Part shown: positions 8,901 to 16,869 of the stretch, in pieces
Layout: every line of letters begins with the position of its first letter
How positions within the stretch are numbered: position 1 is the stretch's first letter
Assembly (NCBI RefSeq): GCF_000987835.1
Contig: NZ_CP011308.1
Location: 1,302,001-1,366,000 of the forward strand
Direction of reading: 5' to 3'
Source of the DNA: Sulfurovum lithotrophicum
Lineage (GTDB): Bacteria > Campylobacterota > Campylobacteria > Campylobacterales > Sulfurovaceae
DNA length: 64,000 nucleotides
Notes under the pieces: model-generated
Told to the model about the DNA's origin: nothing
The model's database searches: none
The model's input: the letters and a program-made list of their open reading frames with translations, nothing else
Program-made: the position numbers and the translations under genes

Positions 8901-9032
8901 GATGACCTGCGGCGGGTTTGCATCGGGGAAAAGGTTCTTGGGCAATGTTACCAGCGCGATGATCCCCATGATGAAAAAGGCGGCGATCACCGAATAGAGC
9001 AGATAAGGCCGTTTATAGAAAAACTCGAACAT
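5925..9032 (-). CDS. RND-family efflux pump inner-membrane transporter
   Basis: 1035 aa, the usual length for AcrB/CusA-type pumps. It shows the first membrane helix, two large periplasmic loops with porter-domain text such as GGYESAINIEVDPFKAKKY, and the relay motif GMLTDDAVVVLENIERHL in TM4 carrying the proton-coupling Asp pair. A second helix bundle follows (PSLLGILLLFGIIIKNAVLLIDF, PVMMTAFGTIAGMIPIAL). It would work with the adaptor and TolC-like channel encoded just upstream. It starts 3 bp after the adaptor stop. There is no Met-rich signature, so drugs, solvents or acids are more likely than copper (inference). Confidence 0.9.
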   Translation of the reverse strand: MFEFFYKRPYLLYSVIAAFFIMGIIALVTLPKNLFPDANPPQVIVITNVPGATAQVAASTVSKPIEQEISRLGLVTDVSSVNVANYSIVKAEFGYKKGLNAAAVDVANALSIVKAKLPKGTNPAIYTAGDFTLPVDVIAMSPKNDSVTLADIRKIADSFIKPALLSNKTIGNVEVFGGYESAINIEVDPFKAKKYHVNFETIAKAIATLNRDMPIGFIKGKNDFYTVTFYGEKDNVQRLKQLQIMPNVRLGDIAKVSWSYQKRTSGYIGNGKDAVALAVQRAPGGSVLDVSKAARAEMKDLEVKYPNIRFQISDTQRDLIEQANDNMLEALRDAIIYTLLVIMIFLGNFRAIVAAGFSIPMVFFSTMAIIWLTGGELNIVIYTAIILALGMLTDDAVVVLENIERHLTEGHENLEEAIVKGTKEVLSPVFAGTVATIAILFPLMFIGGFPEKIFKPLIETLIIALLVSWFLSITFIPLLSKWLYKNGVGKTKIENGFEWFYQNTIGRLVGPYVGIIRFSNGKFWFFRRMMLTIGVIMILLMSMKNIMPTIGKDAMPPMDTGIIKAQIAFSSNDTVESAERKIQPFLNWLDKQKWIKMSSVAFGTEPGVLSLGSGNLPAEATITINAVNRFERKQSMWELEDVIREKLSHIDGLKRNDVFDFGATALSSIKATVDVRLSSPYVDGLPNASHEVAKAIEDVKGLTSISTSWDKDFMEVELDIDENKALSYGITPYQIAMQLPIKGQVVGLNADFQSMNTQVVRLYLKGKFSQNIETLRLLPITTPNGEIPLSQIATLKRHLTFAKIERDKMLYSVDVNGYRAKRPVTHLTDDTIAALKDADISDIQIDQTGDIAQINDSFKRMLKAIGLGVIILLMTLIAIYRSVRLAFIMILVLPLSLIGAAWGMLLFDKPSCMPSLLGILLLFGIIIKNAVLLIDFYQDYREKGESPFESAQEAVRVRFRPVMMTAFGTIAGMIPIALEQAVGLERLSPLADVAIGGLLVGTLLTLVYVPMYAYIFDKGNKKTNPINEVEKALLK

Positions 9033-9035
9033 CCG

Positions 9036-10046
9036 CTACTCCTTTACTTTGAGGGCATATCCGCTGGTCAGTTTCAGGAGTATGTCCGGTTTGGCTACAA
9101 CGATCTTTTTACCTGTGATATCCTCTGAAACGATCACTCCCTGCTCTGCACTCTGGACAATATGCACTTCTTTTGCCGAAGCATGGTCCTTGTTGACAAG
9201 CAGTACATAGCTTTTGCCTTCACGGTCCAGAATAGCGTCAAAAGGAAGTTCGATCCCTTTCCCCTCGAAGATCACGACGTTGACCTCTACACGTTCGCCG
9301 GAGCTGAGCCCTTTGCTGTCACTGATATAGGCTTTGTACTCTTTCAGTCCGCGGAGTGTACTTCCCAGACCGTGCAACGTATACTCTTTGCCGTTGAACA
9401 GGACAGATTTTGGACTGATATCCTGCGGCGTACGTACCAGGAGACTAAAACCAGTCTCCGCACTGATCTGTACCAGCGGTTTCCCTGGCATGGTCACATC
9501 CCCGACAGCAGCCATCGTCTTGGCAACAATGCCGTCTATAGGAGCAGTGATGGTCGCATAGCTCAACTGATTCTCTGCCGCTTTGAGTTTGGCTTTGATC
9601 GACGCAATCTGGGACTGCTCTTTCTGCAGCTGCTCGATGGAAGCACCTTTGACCCTGTAAAGCGCCTTGGTACGTTTATGGCTTTTGAGCAGATTATCAA
9701 GCGAGATCTTCAGGGCATTGATGTTTGCAGTGAGATCCGTCGTATCGAGTGTGGCAACAATCTCTCCCTTTTTCACTTCACTGCCGCTCTTGACAATCTG
9801 TTCGACACGCGATGCGATGCGTGAAGAGAGTGTGACATCCGTCTCATTGAGTGTCTCTGCAAGATACGGCAGTGTCAGTTTAACCTGTGCGACCTTGGGT
9901 ATCATGGCCTTTGCAACGATCGGATAAATCTTTGCAGGAGGAGTGGATGCTTCTTTTGCACGTTTATCATGGATCAATTTTGCACCCAATACTACCAATG
10001 CAATAATCACAACCAAAAACAATAATATTTTTAACACTTTTTTCAT
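9036..10046 (-). CDS. RND periplasmic adaptor (membrane fusion protein)
   Basis: 336 aa with an N-terminal membrane anchor or signal (KKVLKILLFLVVIIALVVLG). It has the order typical of adaptors: a lipoyl-like half (VTLSSRIASRVEQIVKSGSEVKKGEIVATLDT), a coiled-coil hairpin (residues 105-150), the second lipoyl half (YATITAPIDGIVAKTMAAVGDV) and a beta-barrel domain. It bridges the RND pump and the outer-membrane channel. The start overlaps the TolC-like gene by 4 bp. Confidence 0.9.
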   Translation of the reverse strand: MKKVLKILLFLVVIIALVVLGAKLIHDKRAKEASTPPAKIYPIVAKAMIPKVAQVKLTLPYLAETLNETDVTLSSRIASRVEQIVKSGSEVKKGEIVATLDTTDLTANINALKISLDNLLKSHKRTKALYRVKGASIEQLQKEQSQIASIKAKLKAAENQLSYATITAPIDGIVAKTMAAVGDVTMPGKPLVQISAETGFSLLVRTPQDISPKSVLFNGKEYTLHGLGSTLRGLKEYKAYISDSKGLSSGERVEVNVVIFEGKGIELPFDAILDREGKSYVLLVNKDHASAKEVHIVQSAEQGVIVSEDITGKKIVVAKPDILLKLTSGYALKVKE

Positions 10047-11320
10047 TTTACTATCCTTCTTAAATCATTTCCGTAAATTACCGCCAGTTGTGCAGTATCC
10101 TGCCATTCCTTGGCTTCCGCCTTATAGAGTGCCGCTTTGGCATCCGCAAGGGCATCTTCATAGCGCAGATATTCTTCCTGTGTGATCGTCCCGTTTGAAA
10201 ATGAGACTTTGGCGATCTTCAGCAGCCGTTTCTGCTCGGTAACACTTTTTCTTGCCAACACTACAGACTTTTTCAACAGCCGGATCTCATGTTCCAGCTG
10301 TTTCGCCTGTACCGTGAGTGCATGTTCTGTCTGGTCCAAAGTCGTCTTCTCTTTGAGGTAGTCCACTTTTGCCTGCTGTGATACCGTTCCTTTGGAGGAA
10401 TCAAAAAGCGGCATGGAAAGATACAGACCGGCTGTTCCGAAATTCTCATGCAGTGATTTACCGTTATTGTAGGCATCTGCCTGGGAAAGCGTATAGTTCC
10501 CTTTGGTTACAATGCTGGGGATATAAGCTTCATCTGCCGCCTGCATACCTTTTTTACCTGCTTCGACTTTGCTTCGAAGCGGTCTGAGTGCAAAGATCTC
10601 ACCTCTGTTTACCGATGCCTTGGCACGCATGGGGACACTCTGTTTCAAGTGGATCCCTGTCAGTGTTTCGATCTTTGAGCTCAGAAGGTTGATACTCTGG
10701 TCGATATTGTTCATTGCAATATCAAGTTCGTTGATGTGGCTGTTGAGAACGAAAATAGCACTTTGGGGTGCCCGCCCTTCTTTGACTTTCACTCTAACGG
10801 TGACCTGTGTCTGCAAGATGGAACGTTTTTTTGCCTTTAACGCATTTTTCAGTGCTTCAAGGTAACGCAATTGCGCCACAGAACCGACCACTACGGCTTC
10901 CCTCTGTATGAGATTGAGTTTCTTCTTTTCTTTGGCCGCCAGATTGAGCAGTTCGGCTTTCTCTTTGAGTGTATAGACTGACTTGACGAACAGCGGCCAG
11001 GTAAAATTCACTCCCTCACGCATGATCTGCTTGCTGAAAGGCTGTGGTATTTCCTGATGTGGTACCATCTTGAACATTTCATTTGGAGGTACCGGTAACA
11101 TACTGTTTGGAGAATTGGATATTTCATATCCGGCATATAGACCGACTGTCGGCATCAGCTTGTCACTTAACGCCTGTTTGCCCAATGCGCTCTTTTCCAC
11201 ATCCAGCATATCGAGTCTGTGTTCGGGTCGTTTCTCAAGTGAATTGAGTAGCGAGGTGATGGATGTAGCCTGAAGCTGCAATGTTGCAGCCAGACCGACC
11301 AGCCATAGTTTATGTTTCAT
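10043..11320 (-). CDS. TolC-family outer-membrane efflux channel
   Basis: 425 aa with a signal peptide (MKHKLWLVGLAATLQLQA) followed by two long helical repeats of the outer-membrane efflux protein family, with a segment such as GTAGLYLSMPLFDSSKGTVSQQ at the second beta-strand pair. Exit duct for the RND pump encoded downstream. It overlaps tetR by 4 bp and the adaptor by 4 bp, so the operon is fully coupled. The order TolC, adaptor, pump behind a TetR gene is common in Campylobacterota. Confidence 0.87.
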   Translation of the reverse strand: MKHKLWLVGLAATLQLQATSITSLLNSLEKRPEHRLDMLDVEKSALGKQALSDKLMPTVGLYAGYEISNSPNSMLPVPPNEMFKMVPHQEIPQPFSKQIMREGVNFTWPLFVKSVYTLKEKAELLNLAAKEKKKLNLIQREAVVVGSVAQLRYLEALKNALKAKKRSILQTQVTVRVKVKEGRAPQSAIFVLNSHINELDIAMNNIDQSINLLSSKIETLTGIHLKQSVPMRAKASVNRGEIFALRPLRSKVEAGKKGMQAADEAYIPSIVTKGNYTLSQADAYNNGKSLHENFGTAGLYLSMPLFDSSKGTVSQQAKVDYLKEKTTLDQTEHALTVQAKQLEHEIRLLKKSVVLARKSVTEQKRLLKIAKVSFSNGTITQEEYLRYEDALADAKAALYKAEAKEWQDTAQLAVIYGNDLRRIVK

Positions 11321-11973
11321 AGTGAATCTCCTTTTTTTGTTGTACCCAGCATACGGAATATTTTTTCCACTACATAGTCAGCAATCTCGTCAATATCACA
11401 GGAAGAGCAGGTATCCACATCGATATCTTCCATATGTGACGCTTTGATACGCAGCGGTTTTGTCGTGATCATCAGGTTGAGCGTACCGAGGACCATAAAG
11501 TAGAGTATCATCGGTACCGCATTTTCAAAGCATCCCTTTGCTTCTCCACGTTTTAAAATATCACTGAAGAGCGCAAAGAGCTGCCGCATAGAAGCGAAAA
11601 GCATCTCTGGTATAACTGCACCGCTGTCACTGAGCTCTTTGAGCAGCAAAGAAGGCAGGTAGGGATGCTCGCAGGCGAATTTCGCGTAAGTACGGATGAA
11701 CCCTTCGAGTTCATCTTTTGGCCTGCTGTGCTGTTTGTTCTCTTCCACGATCGTCTGCTGTATCTCAATGAGTACTTCCCGCATGACCGCTTCGTAAAGT
11801 CCTTTTTTGTTCTTGAAGTAGTAAAAGACCATCGCCTTATTCAGTCCACATTGTTCCGCCAGTTCATCCATCGAAGCCGATGCATAGCCTTTTTGGGAAA
11901 AAAGTTCTATGGCATGGGTAATGATGAGCTGTTTGGAAGCTTCCGCATTGCGTTTCTGTATTTTTTTAGACAT
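11317..11973 (-). CDS. TetR/AcrR-family repressor of the efflux operon
   Basis: 218 aa. The N-terminal helix-turn-helix is clear: ITHAIELFSQKGYASASMDE and the recognition region CGLNKAMVFYYFKNKKGLYEAV (residues 20-60). The C-terminal ligand domain is divergent; a cluster CSSCD near residue 190 could sense metal or redox state (inference). The ATG at 11971-11973 follows an AGGA ribosome site. An inverted repeat just upstream is the likely binding site, making the operon autoregulated. Confidence 0.88.
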   Translation of the reverse strand: MSKKIQKRNAEASKQLIITHAIELFSQKGYASASMDELAEQCGLNKAMVFYYFKNKKGLYEAVMREVLIEIQQTIVEENKQHSRPKDELEGFIRTYAKFACEHPYLPSLLLKELSDSGAVIPEMLFASMRQLFALFSDILKRGEAKGCFENAVPMILYFMVLGTLNLMITTKPLRIKASHMEDIDVDTCSSCDIDEIADYVVEKIFRMLGTTKKGDSL

Positions 11974-11985
11974 AAGTATCCTAAT

Positions 11986-12007
11986 TAATTAACTGGTTAG
12001 TTAATTA
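11986..12007. promoter_or_regulatory. TetR-type operator
   Basis: Two perfect 9-bp arms, TAATTAACT and AGTTAATTA, separated by GGTT, 13 bp before the tetR start. The right arm overlaps a minus-strand -10 hexamer TATAAT (plus 12004-12009). Size and location fit a TetR dimer repressing its own five-gene operon. Confidence 0.7.
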
Positions 12008-12220
12008 TAACAGATAAAGCTTCAACTTTATATTAAAATGGGGGAATTTTGTATGATTCATTACGTAAGGCCAATATAGTCAAAAGGATTATACTGTTTG
12101 AGGACAGTAAGTTTAGAATTAATAGTCAGGAACCAATTTATCACAGATAGAATAAATGCTCTCATTCATCACTTTTGATTCTCGGATGGATCGGGAACAA
12201 ACCCGATACATCTGCCAATT

Positions 12221-12808
12221 TTACCTTATTCGGCAAGCACTGTAACCTGCATTCCAACCATGTCTATAAGTTCTATAGTTGTTAAAAAGATTATAGTCTT
12301 TTTTGATGCCACGATGCCTTCTTGACCAGCATCCATCACTGTATCCTCTTTGATAATAGTTATGTGCAGGATGTCTTCTGCATTCTTTGTAACCTGCATT
12401 CCAACCGTTTCTGTAACTTCTGCGATTATTATAGAGACGTCTATTTTTTCTCGTACCAGGATGTCTTCTTGACCAACAGCCGTCATTATATCCTGTTTGG
12501 TACAAGTTTTGACTATAATGTCTTCTACATCTATTATAGCCGGCATTCCAACCATTTCTGTAACTATAACTGTTTCGATAAAGATAACGGTCCTTTCGCC
12601 ATGTACCGCGTTTAGAGCTGCATCCGTCGCGAACCCCCCGTCTGTAATTTGCATCTCTGTTAATACCATAGTTGTAACCATCATAATAATATGGATCCCC
12701 AATAGCAACCTTCTGGACAACCAAGGCTTCCCCATATGGTGCACACCCCGTAAAACTGAATGCAGCTACTAATGCAGCTACAAAAATCATTACTTTTGAA
12801 ATTTTCAT
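12221..12808 (-). CDS. Lipoprotein with three Cys/Trp/Tyr-rich tandem repeats
   Basis: 195 aa. The signal peptide ends in a lipobox (FSFTGC, Cys21). Then come three repeats of about 46 residues, each with the core YxxGYxDGCxSRR and later YRNGWNAGYxxCRR; the clearest copies start near residues 54, 101 and 149. Each repeat has two cysteines and many Arg, Tyr and Trp. I do not recognise the family. The protein should be anchored in the outer or inner membrane facing the periplasm; the basic, aromatic repeats could bind polyanions or peptidoglycan (speculation). The ribosome site AAAGGAG precedes the ATG, and a perfect inverted repeat lies just upstream. Confidence 0.75.
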   Translation of the reverse strand: MKISKVMIFVAALVAAFSFTGCAPYGEALVVQKVAIGDPYYYDGYNYGINRDANYRRGVRDGCSSKRGTWRKDRYLYRNSYSYRNGWNAGYNRCRRHYSQNLYQTGYNDGCWSRRHPGTRKNRRLYNNRRSYRNGWNAGYKECRRHPAHNYYQRGYSDGCWSRRHRGIKKDYNLFNNYRTYRHGWNAGYSACRIR

Positions 12809-12820
12809 TTATACTCCTTT

Positions 12821-12847
12821 GCTATAATTAAAATTATTAATTATAGC
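12821..12847. promoter_or_regulatory. Perfect inverted repeat before the repeat lipoprotein
   Basis: Arms GCTATAATTAA and TTAATTATAGC (11 bp, perfect) with a 5-bp spacer, 13 bp upstream of the lipoprotein ATG. Each arm contains a TATAAT-like sequence, so the repeat overlaps any promoter here. It could be an operator or simply an AT-rich promoter core. Confidence 0.45.
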
Positions 12848-13106
12848 ACTTTAGTAACAGAAGTGTCAATTTGATAAAATCCCAAATCCGTAAATAGCTC
12901 TCAAGTACATTAATTCCAGAATGAAAGAATAAACGATTTCACAATTTTATTCATCATAAAATGAGATTGCTTATTTCATTGTGTAAGAAGGTATCCTATC
13001 GCTGAAGGATACTGTGTATTTTTTACTAATAATGCTGTTTTTCAGGCACTATTCTAGTGTTTTAAGTTTGTGTCAAATTGATATTTTTTGGAACATTATA
13101 TGCGTA
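12848..13106. other. Non-coding stretch, probably holding the distal end of the IS1380 relic
   Basis: AT-rich. I see no open frame with a ribosome site and no clear terminal inverted repeat. By position it should contain the end of the IS1380 element whose transposase stops at 13107, but I cannot place the boundary. Confidence 0.4.
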
Positions 13107-14259
13107 TCATTCCAGGGAAGCCTTATATATACGCTCCCTTATAGCATGAAATATTTCTACAAATTCTTCTTGAACTTTGAGTATGATCTGCCTGCTGTGC
13201 CTCACAACCTTTCCTGCTAAACGATAAAACTTATAGCGTACCGTGGCAACCGTATGTTTTTGCCAACTATTTTGCAGCATTTGTTTAAAAAGGATAAAAA
13301 GATTGTATGCCAATACACCTATCTGAAAGTAAAATGCATTGGAGATAAAATTTGATGAAGGAAGATAATTGAGATTGAAACCATTTTTAAGTTCTTTGAT
13401 CCGGTTCTCGCTTGTATCTCCACGTTTACGATAGAATCTAACAACCTCTTGTGCGGACATACTTTCATCTGCATTGGTAGCGATAACATGATAATGTTCT
13501 CTGGCAAGATCAAGTTTTTCGTCTATACTCAACATATCCCAGATCTCCGGAAGTACCGGTGTCACTGTCTTCTTAACAACAATCAGTCTAAAGGCATGGT
13601 CTGTGTGCTGCATGGTATGTATAAACTCAGCTACTTCTTCTTTAAGGTGATGTGCTGTACCTTCTTTGGTTTGGAATGATTGCCACTCTTTAATTTCTTT
13701 GATATTGGCGTAGACGGAATGATCTAAGTTGGCGCCCACGGTATAGGAGATATGATGATTATTGCAGTGGTTAAAAAGTTCAGCCTGATAAGAAGCAGAA
13801 TCTGCTCTAAAAAAAGAGAGTGATTTTGCTTTGGGTAATTGTTCCAGACATCTTTTTAGAAACGTCAGATTATTATCTGCGGGCGCAATATTGCCTGAAC
13901 GAAATTCACTGTGGACCACATATCCACCATTGATATGTCCTATCATGGGTGTATAGCCACTTTGCATTTTATAAGTTGTCACTGCTGTACTTTTTTGTGA
14001 AAATATCACCGAAGCATCAATATCAAGTACCAAAGGCTCATCTATCGTTTTTAAATGTCTTTGCAGTAACTTACGATTAATAGACTCAATTCCATAGATA
14101 CCATGTAGTCCGTGACGTGTGATCCATTTTCCTACACTCTCTGATACAGGTATACGTTTAATCTTCAACGTCTCTTTGATGGCTTTATCTTTATGAATCA
14201 TACGTAAGTCATCCAGAACCCTTCCTCCGCTATGAAGCATCAGCAGTAATGGTTCTATA
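13107..14259 (-). pseudogene. IS1380-family transposase, 5' end removed at the IS21 junction
   Basis: The frame encodes about 380 residues of a DDE transposase of the IS1380 type: the entry block LHSGGRVLDDLR, catalytic-region text VLDIDASVIFS, FFRADSASYQAELF, and the C-terminal RKRGDTSENRIKELK block. Family members are about 420-450 aa. Coding similarity continues upstream of the first ATG (14240) as IEPLLL up to base 14259, where IS21 sequence begins. The N-terminus is therefore lost and the gene is a relic. The missing part is not found on the far side of IS21. Confidence 0.8.
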
Positions 14260-14343
14260 TGTCAACCGCGGAGTTAAATTAGGCAGTTTTTCGTGAGTTT
14301 TTTTCACGAAATGTAACCTCAAGCAACACGTGTATTTTTAGTC

Positions 14344-15141
14344 TTATTTTTTACTCTTTTTAGGTTCAAATTCGTAAAGATCAGAACCATTCATTTCTTC
14401 CTCCTTTTTTTCTTTTAATCGATAAGAATCTCCAAGTATATTTATCACATGAGAATGATGTAAAAGTCTGTCTAAAATAGCAGTAGTCACGACTTTGTCA
14501 TTGGCGAATATGCCACTCCATTGAGAGAAGACCAAATTGGAAGTTACAATGGTTGAACCTCTTTCATATCTTCGGGAGATTACCTGAAAGAAATGATGGG
14601 CATCTTCTTTGCTCATAGGGAAATAGCCTATCTCGTCAATGACCAGCAGTGCCGGTGCCAGGACTGCCTGTCTAAGAAAGGCATCATACCGCTTCTCTTT
14701 TTTAGCCTGGCTCATTTGCATGATCAGGTCGCTTGCCGTTACAAACCGTGCTTTGATACGCTTCTGAACAGCTTGATATGCCAGTGCTATCGCCAGGTGT
14801 GTCTTGCCGACACCGGACTGCCCCAGCAGGATAATATTCTCTTTTCTTTTTACGAATTCCATCGAGGAGAGTTCTTCTATCTGTCTTCTATTGACGCCTA
14901 CAGTAAAGTCGAAGTCAAACTGTTCGAGTGTCTTGATCGTAGGGAAACCTGCCATCTTTGTAAGTGTTGCCTTGCTTCTCTCAGCCTTACCCTCAGCTTC
15001 ACTCTTCAGTGCTTCGTAGAGGTATTCACTGTATTTCCAGTTCTCTTTGGCAGCACGGTTGCTCAGTTCATGGTAGGCATTAGCAAGCGAGGGAAGCTGT
15101 AGTTCTTTGCATAAGAGCACTATCTGTTCATTTACTGCCAT
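14344..15141 (-). CDS. istB: IS21 helper ATPase IstB
   Basis: 265 aa, the standard IstB length. AAA+ ATPase with Walker A GQSGVGKTH (residues near 108), Walker B LLVIDEIGYFP and the sensor region TSNLVFSQW. IstB assembles on target DNA and recruits and stimulates IstA. Its start overlaps the istA stop by 10 bp, as in other IS21 elements. No damage is visible. Confidence 0.92.
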   Translation of the reverse strand: MAVNEQIVLLCKELQLPSLANAYHELSNRAAKENWKYSEYLYEALKSEAEGKAERSKATLTKMAGFPTIKTLEQFDFDFTVGVNRRQIEELSSMEFVKRKENIILLGQSGVGKTHLAIALAYQAVQKRIKARFVTASDLIMQMSQAKKEKRYDAFLRQAVLAPALLVIDEIGYFPMSKEDAHHFFQVISRRYERGSTIVTSNLVFSQWSGIFANDKVVTTAILDRLLHHSHVINILGDSYRLKEKKEEEMNGSDLYEFEPKKSKK

Positions 15142-16238
15142 GCCACACCTCCGGTGATCATGCTGTAGGTAAGCAGATAGGCAACAGCTGCAGGAATGAA
15201 CTCGTCATAGCTTTGGAGATCACGTTGTGGGATATGCACGCGTTGTTTCACTTGTGTTTTATGGGCTTGTGTTATACTTCTACTTGTAGCTTTTAACAGG
15301 TGGATACCAAGATAAGGCTTCGGTACGGGAAGCAGCTGCAACTGCTCCTGTGCAAGTAATTCAAACGGCTTTTGCAGGGTAGTCTGATGTATTCTCGCAT
15401 TTGCACTGTAATCAAGCCAGTCCATCACTTCGGCATTGGCATTCTCTTTGGTCATCTTATATCCCATCATCGACAAACGCACTTTAAAAGCATTATGGAA
15501 ACTGTAACGCAGATAGTGATTGAAACGTTCCACTTTTCCTTTGGTCTGTGCCCTATAGGGCTTACATACCTTTAGATCCATCCCGCAGTGCTTGGCAAAG
15601 TCGCGGAATTGTTCATTGAACTTATGCTTTCCTCGTCCGTAGGCATTTCGCTTGATGATCACGGTCTTCATGTTGTCACACAGCCCTTCTGTCGGTACAC
15701 CGCCAAAGTAATTGAAGGCATTCATATGGCATTGAATCCATGTTTCTACTTTCTCATCCGTGACATATTCTACATACGAAGCCCTGGAATATCCCATGGT
15801 CGCAACAAAGGCAGAGAGCCCGTCTTTAGGGAATTCTACCCAGTCCACCTGCATTTGATGACCGGGATCGGTCTCAAAGCGTATGCGAAACTCATCTTCT
15901 TTAACACGTTCTCTTAGATTATGTTTCTGCATGATCTCCTGCATCCATCGAAGAGAACCCGTGTAGCCCATCTTTTTTATCTCGTCATAAATGGATGTGG
16001 AAGGGATATGTATATCCAGTTCATGGGCTTTCTCCAGCATACTGGCTATATGGGGAAGGTAGGCATCCACTGTCGTTCCCGGTGCTACTCTTTTTATTGC
16101 TGGGACATGTCCCTCCGGCAGTTTGGCATACTTTGAAACAGTATCCCGGCTCAAGCCAAGTTTGCGTGCAATGGCACTTTTACTCAACCCCTCTTTTATC
16201 ATCTTGTGGATCATTTTTACTTCACCTTTTTTAAGCAT
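15132..16238 (-). CDS. istA: IS21 transposase IstA
   Basis: 368 aa. N-terminal helix-turn-helix (MIKEGLSKSAIARKLGLSRD), then the RNase-H-like integrase core with Asp in QVDWVEFP, Asp in GLCDNMKTV and Glu in AQTKGKVERFNHYLR (DDE triad). It ends by overlapping istB. It is a little short for IstA (commonly 390-500 aa), mainly at the C-terminus, but all catalytic residues are present, so the element may still be active. Confidence 0.9.
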   Translation of the reverse strand: MLKKGEVKMIHKMIKEGLSKSAIARKLGLSRDTVSKYAKLPEGHVPAIKRVAPGTTVDAYLPHIASMLEKAHELDIHIPSTSIYDEIKKMGYTGSLRWMQEIMQKHNLRERVKEDEFRIRFETDPGHQMQVDWVEFPKDGLSAFVATMGYSRASYVEYVTDEKVETWIQCHMNAFNYFGGVPTEGLCDNMKTVIIKRNAYGRGKHKFNEQFRDFAKHCGMDLKVCKPYRAQTKGKVERFNHYLRYSFHNAFKVRLSMMGYKMTKENANAEVMDWLDYSANARIHQTTLQKPFELLAQEQLQLLPVPKPYLGIHLLKATSRSITQAHKTQVKQRVHIPQRDLQSYDEFIPAAVAYLLTYSMITGGVAWQ

Positions 16239-16364
16239 AAATCTCCCTTCAATTTTATTGAAGAAAGACTCTAACAGATTTACTCTGTTTCTTTGGCTTT
16301 TTGGTTGTAAAAACTACTCTTTTAGCAGTCTTCTATACTGCCTATTTTAGCACCGCGGTTGACA

Positions 16365-16579
16365 TTTAGCTGTTTACAGTGCTCCTGAAGACCTTTATCA
16401 AGCACTATAGGTTTAGTTATTTCGAGTGGCAGACCCGAGTTAACAATAGCAGTACATTCATTTAGTAAAGCATTTAGTGTATCCACTTCACCTTGTGTTT
16501 TAAATGTTCTGTATATCTCTTTACAGTTCAAAATTTGTGTTAGTGCAGATGGCACTCTCTTTCTGTATTTTATAGACAT
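16365..16579 (-). pseudogene. N-terminal fragment of a tyrosine recombinase/integrase, cut by IS21
   Basis: From the ATG at 16577-16579 about 71 residues are genuine before the frame enters IS21 (MSIKYRKRVPSALTQIL.., REIYRTFKT-like text, then NALLNECTAIVNSG). The opening (KRVPSAL....EIYRTFKT) resembles the N-terminal domain of phage-type integrases. The catalytic C-terminal part is absent from the window near IS21, consistent with a deletion when IS21 arrived. Confidence 0.5.
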
Positions 16580-16664
16580 AGGGTTTCCTTGTAAAATGAA
16601 TTACAAACTACCTTCATGTATTAATTTGTGGGGTAAATGTGTGGGGTATCACTGAATCAAACAC

Positions 16665-16735
16665 ATCAGATAACGCTGTATCGCGTAACTCAGTTTGTAG
16701 AGTACTTCCTTGACATAGAAATTCTTCGTTCTTAT
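16665..16735 (+). pseudogene. tRNA-Val(GAC)-like relic
   Basis: The stretch from about 16675 resembles the D-arm and anticodon loop of bacterial tRNA-Val: GTAACTCAGTTTGTAGAG (compare GTAGCTCAGTTGGTAGAG), then CCTTGACATAG (compare CCTTGACATGG, anticodon GAC). The anticodon stem no longer pairs fully, and no T-arm or matching acceptor strand follows. It is at best a decayed tRNA end, perhaps left by the integrative element whose integrase fragment lies next to it. Confidence 0.35.
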
Positions 16736-16829
16736 CTAAAATTTAAGTATATTTATTTGTTGTTTGTACTAGAAGCTCTATTAAATACCAGTGAAAAAGT
16801 TGATGGAATTCTTGATAGATGGTAATGAA

Positions 16830-16857
16830 GAAGAAAGTCTCTCCCCGCCCGGGAGAG
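16830..16857 (-). terminator. Intrinsic terminator of pckA
   Basis: Stem CTCTCCC/GGGAGAG (7 bp, GC-rich) with a 5-nt loop at 16839-16857, followed on the minus strand by ACTTTCTTCTT, 12 bp after the pckA stop codon. Confidence 0.75.
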
Positions 16858-16869
16858 TCTGAAGAAAGA

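Larger units (their letters stand above)
14260..16364 (-). mobile_element. Complete IS21-family insertion sequence (2105 bp)
   Basis: Ends are imperfect terminal inverted repeats: left TGTCAACCGCGG from 14260, and the same 12 bases read inward on the minus strand from 16364. Identity continues to about 25 of 28 positions (both reach TAGGCAGT). The element carries istA and istB in the usual overlapping order. Flanks are IS1380 sequence on one side and an integrase fragment on the other, and no target duplication is visible (TCTATA before, TTTAGC after). Confidence 0.88.

Noticed and set aside
8310-9128. 272-codon plus-strand frame opposite the RND pump
   Set aside because: Antisense shadow of a well-conserved gene, with Cys/His/Arg-rich unstructured translation and no ribosome site.
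12226-12744. 172-codon minus-strand frame overlapping the repeat lipoprotein
   Set aside because: It is another frame of the same repetitive DNA with no ribosome site; the frame with signal peptide and lipobox is the gene.
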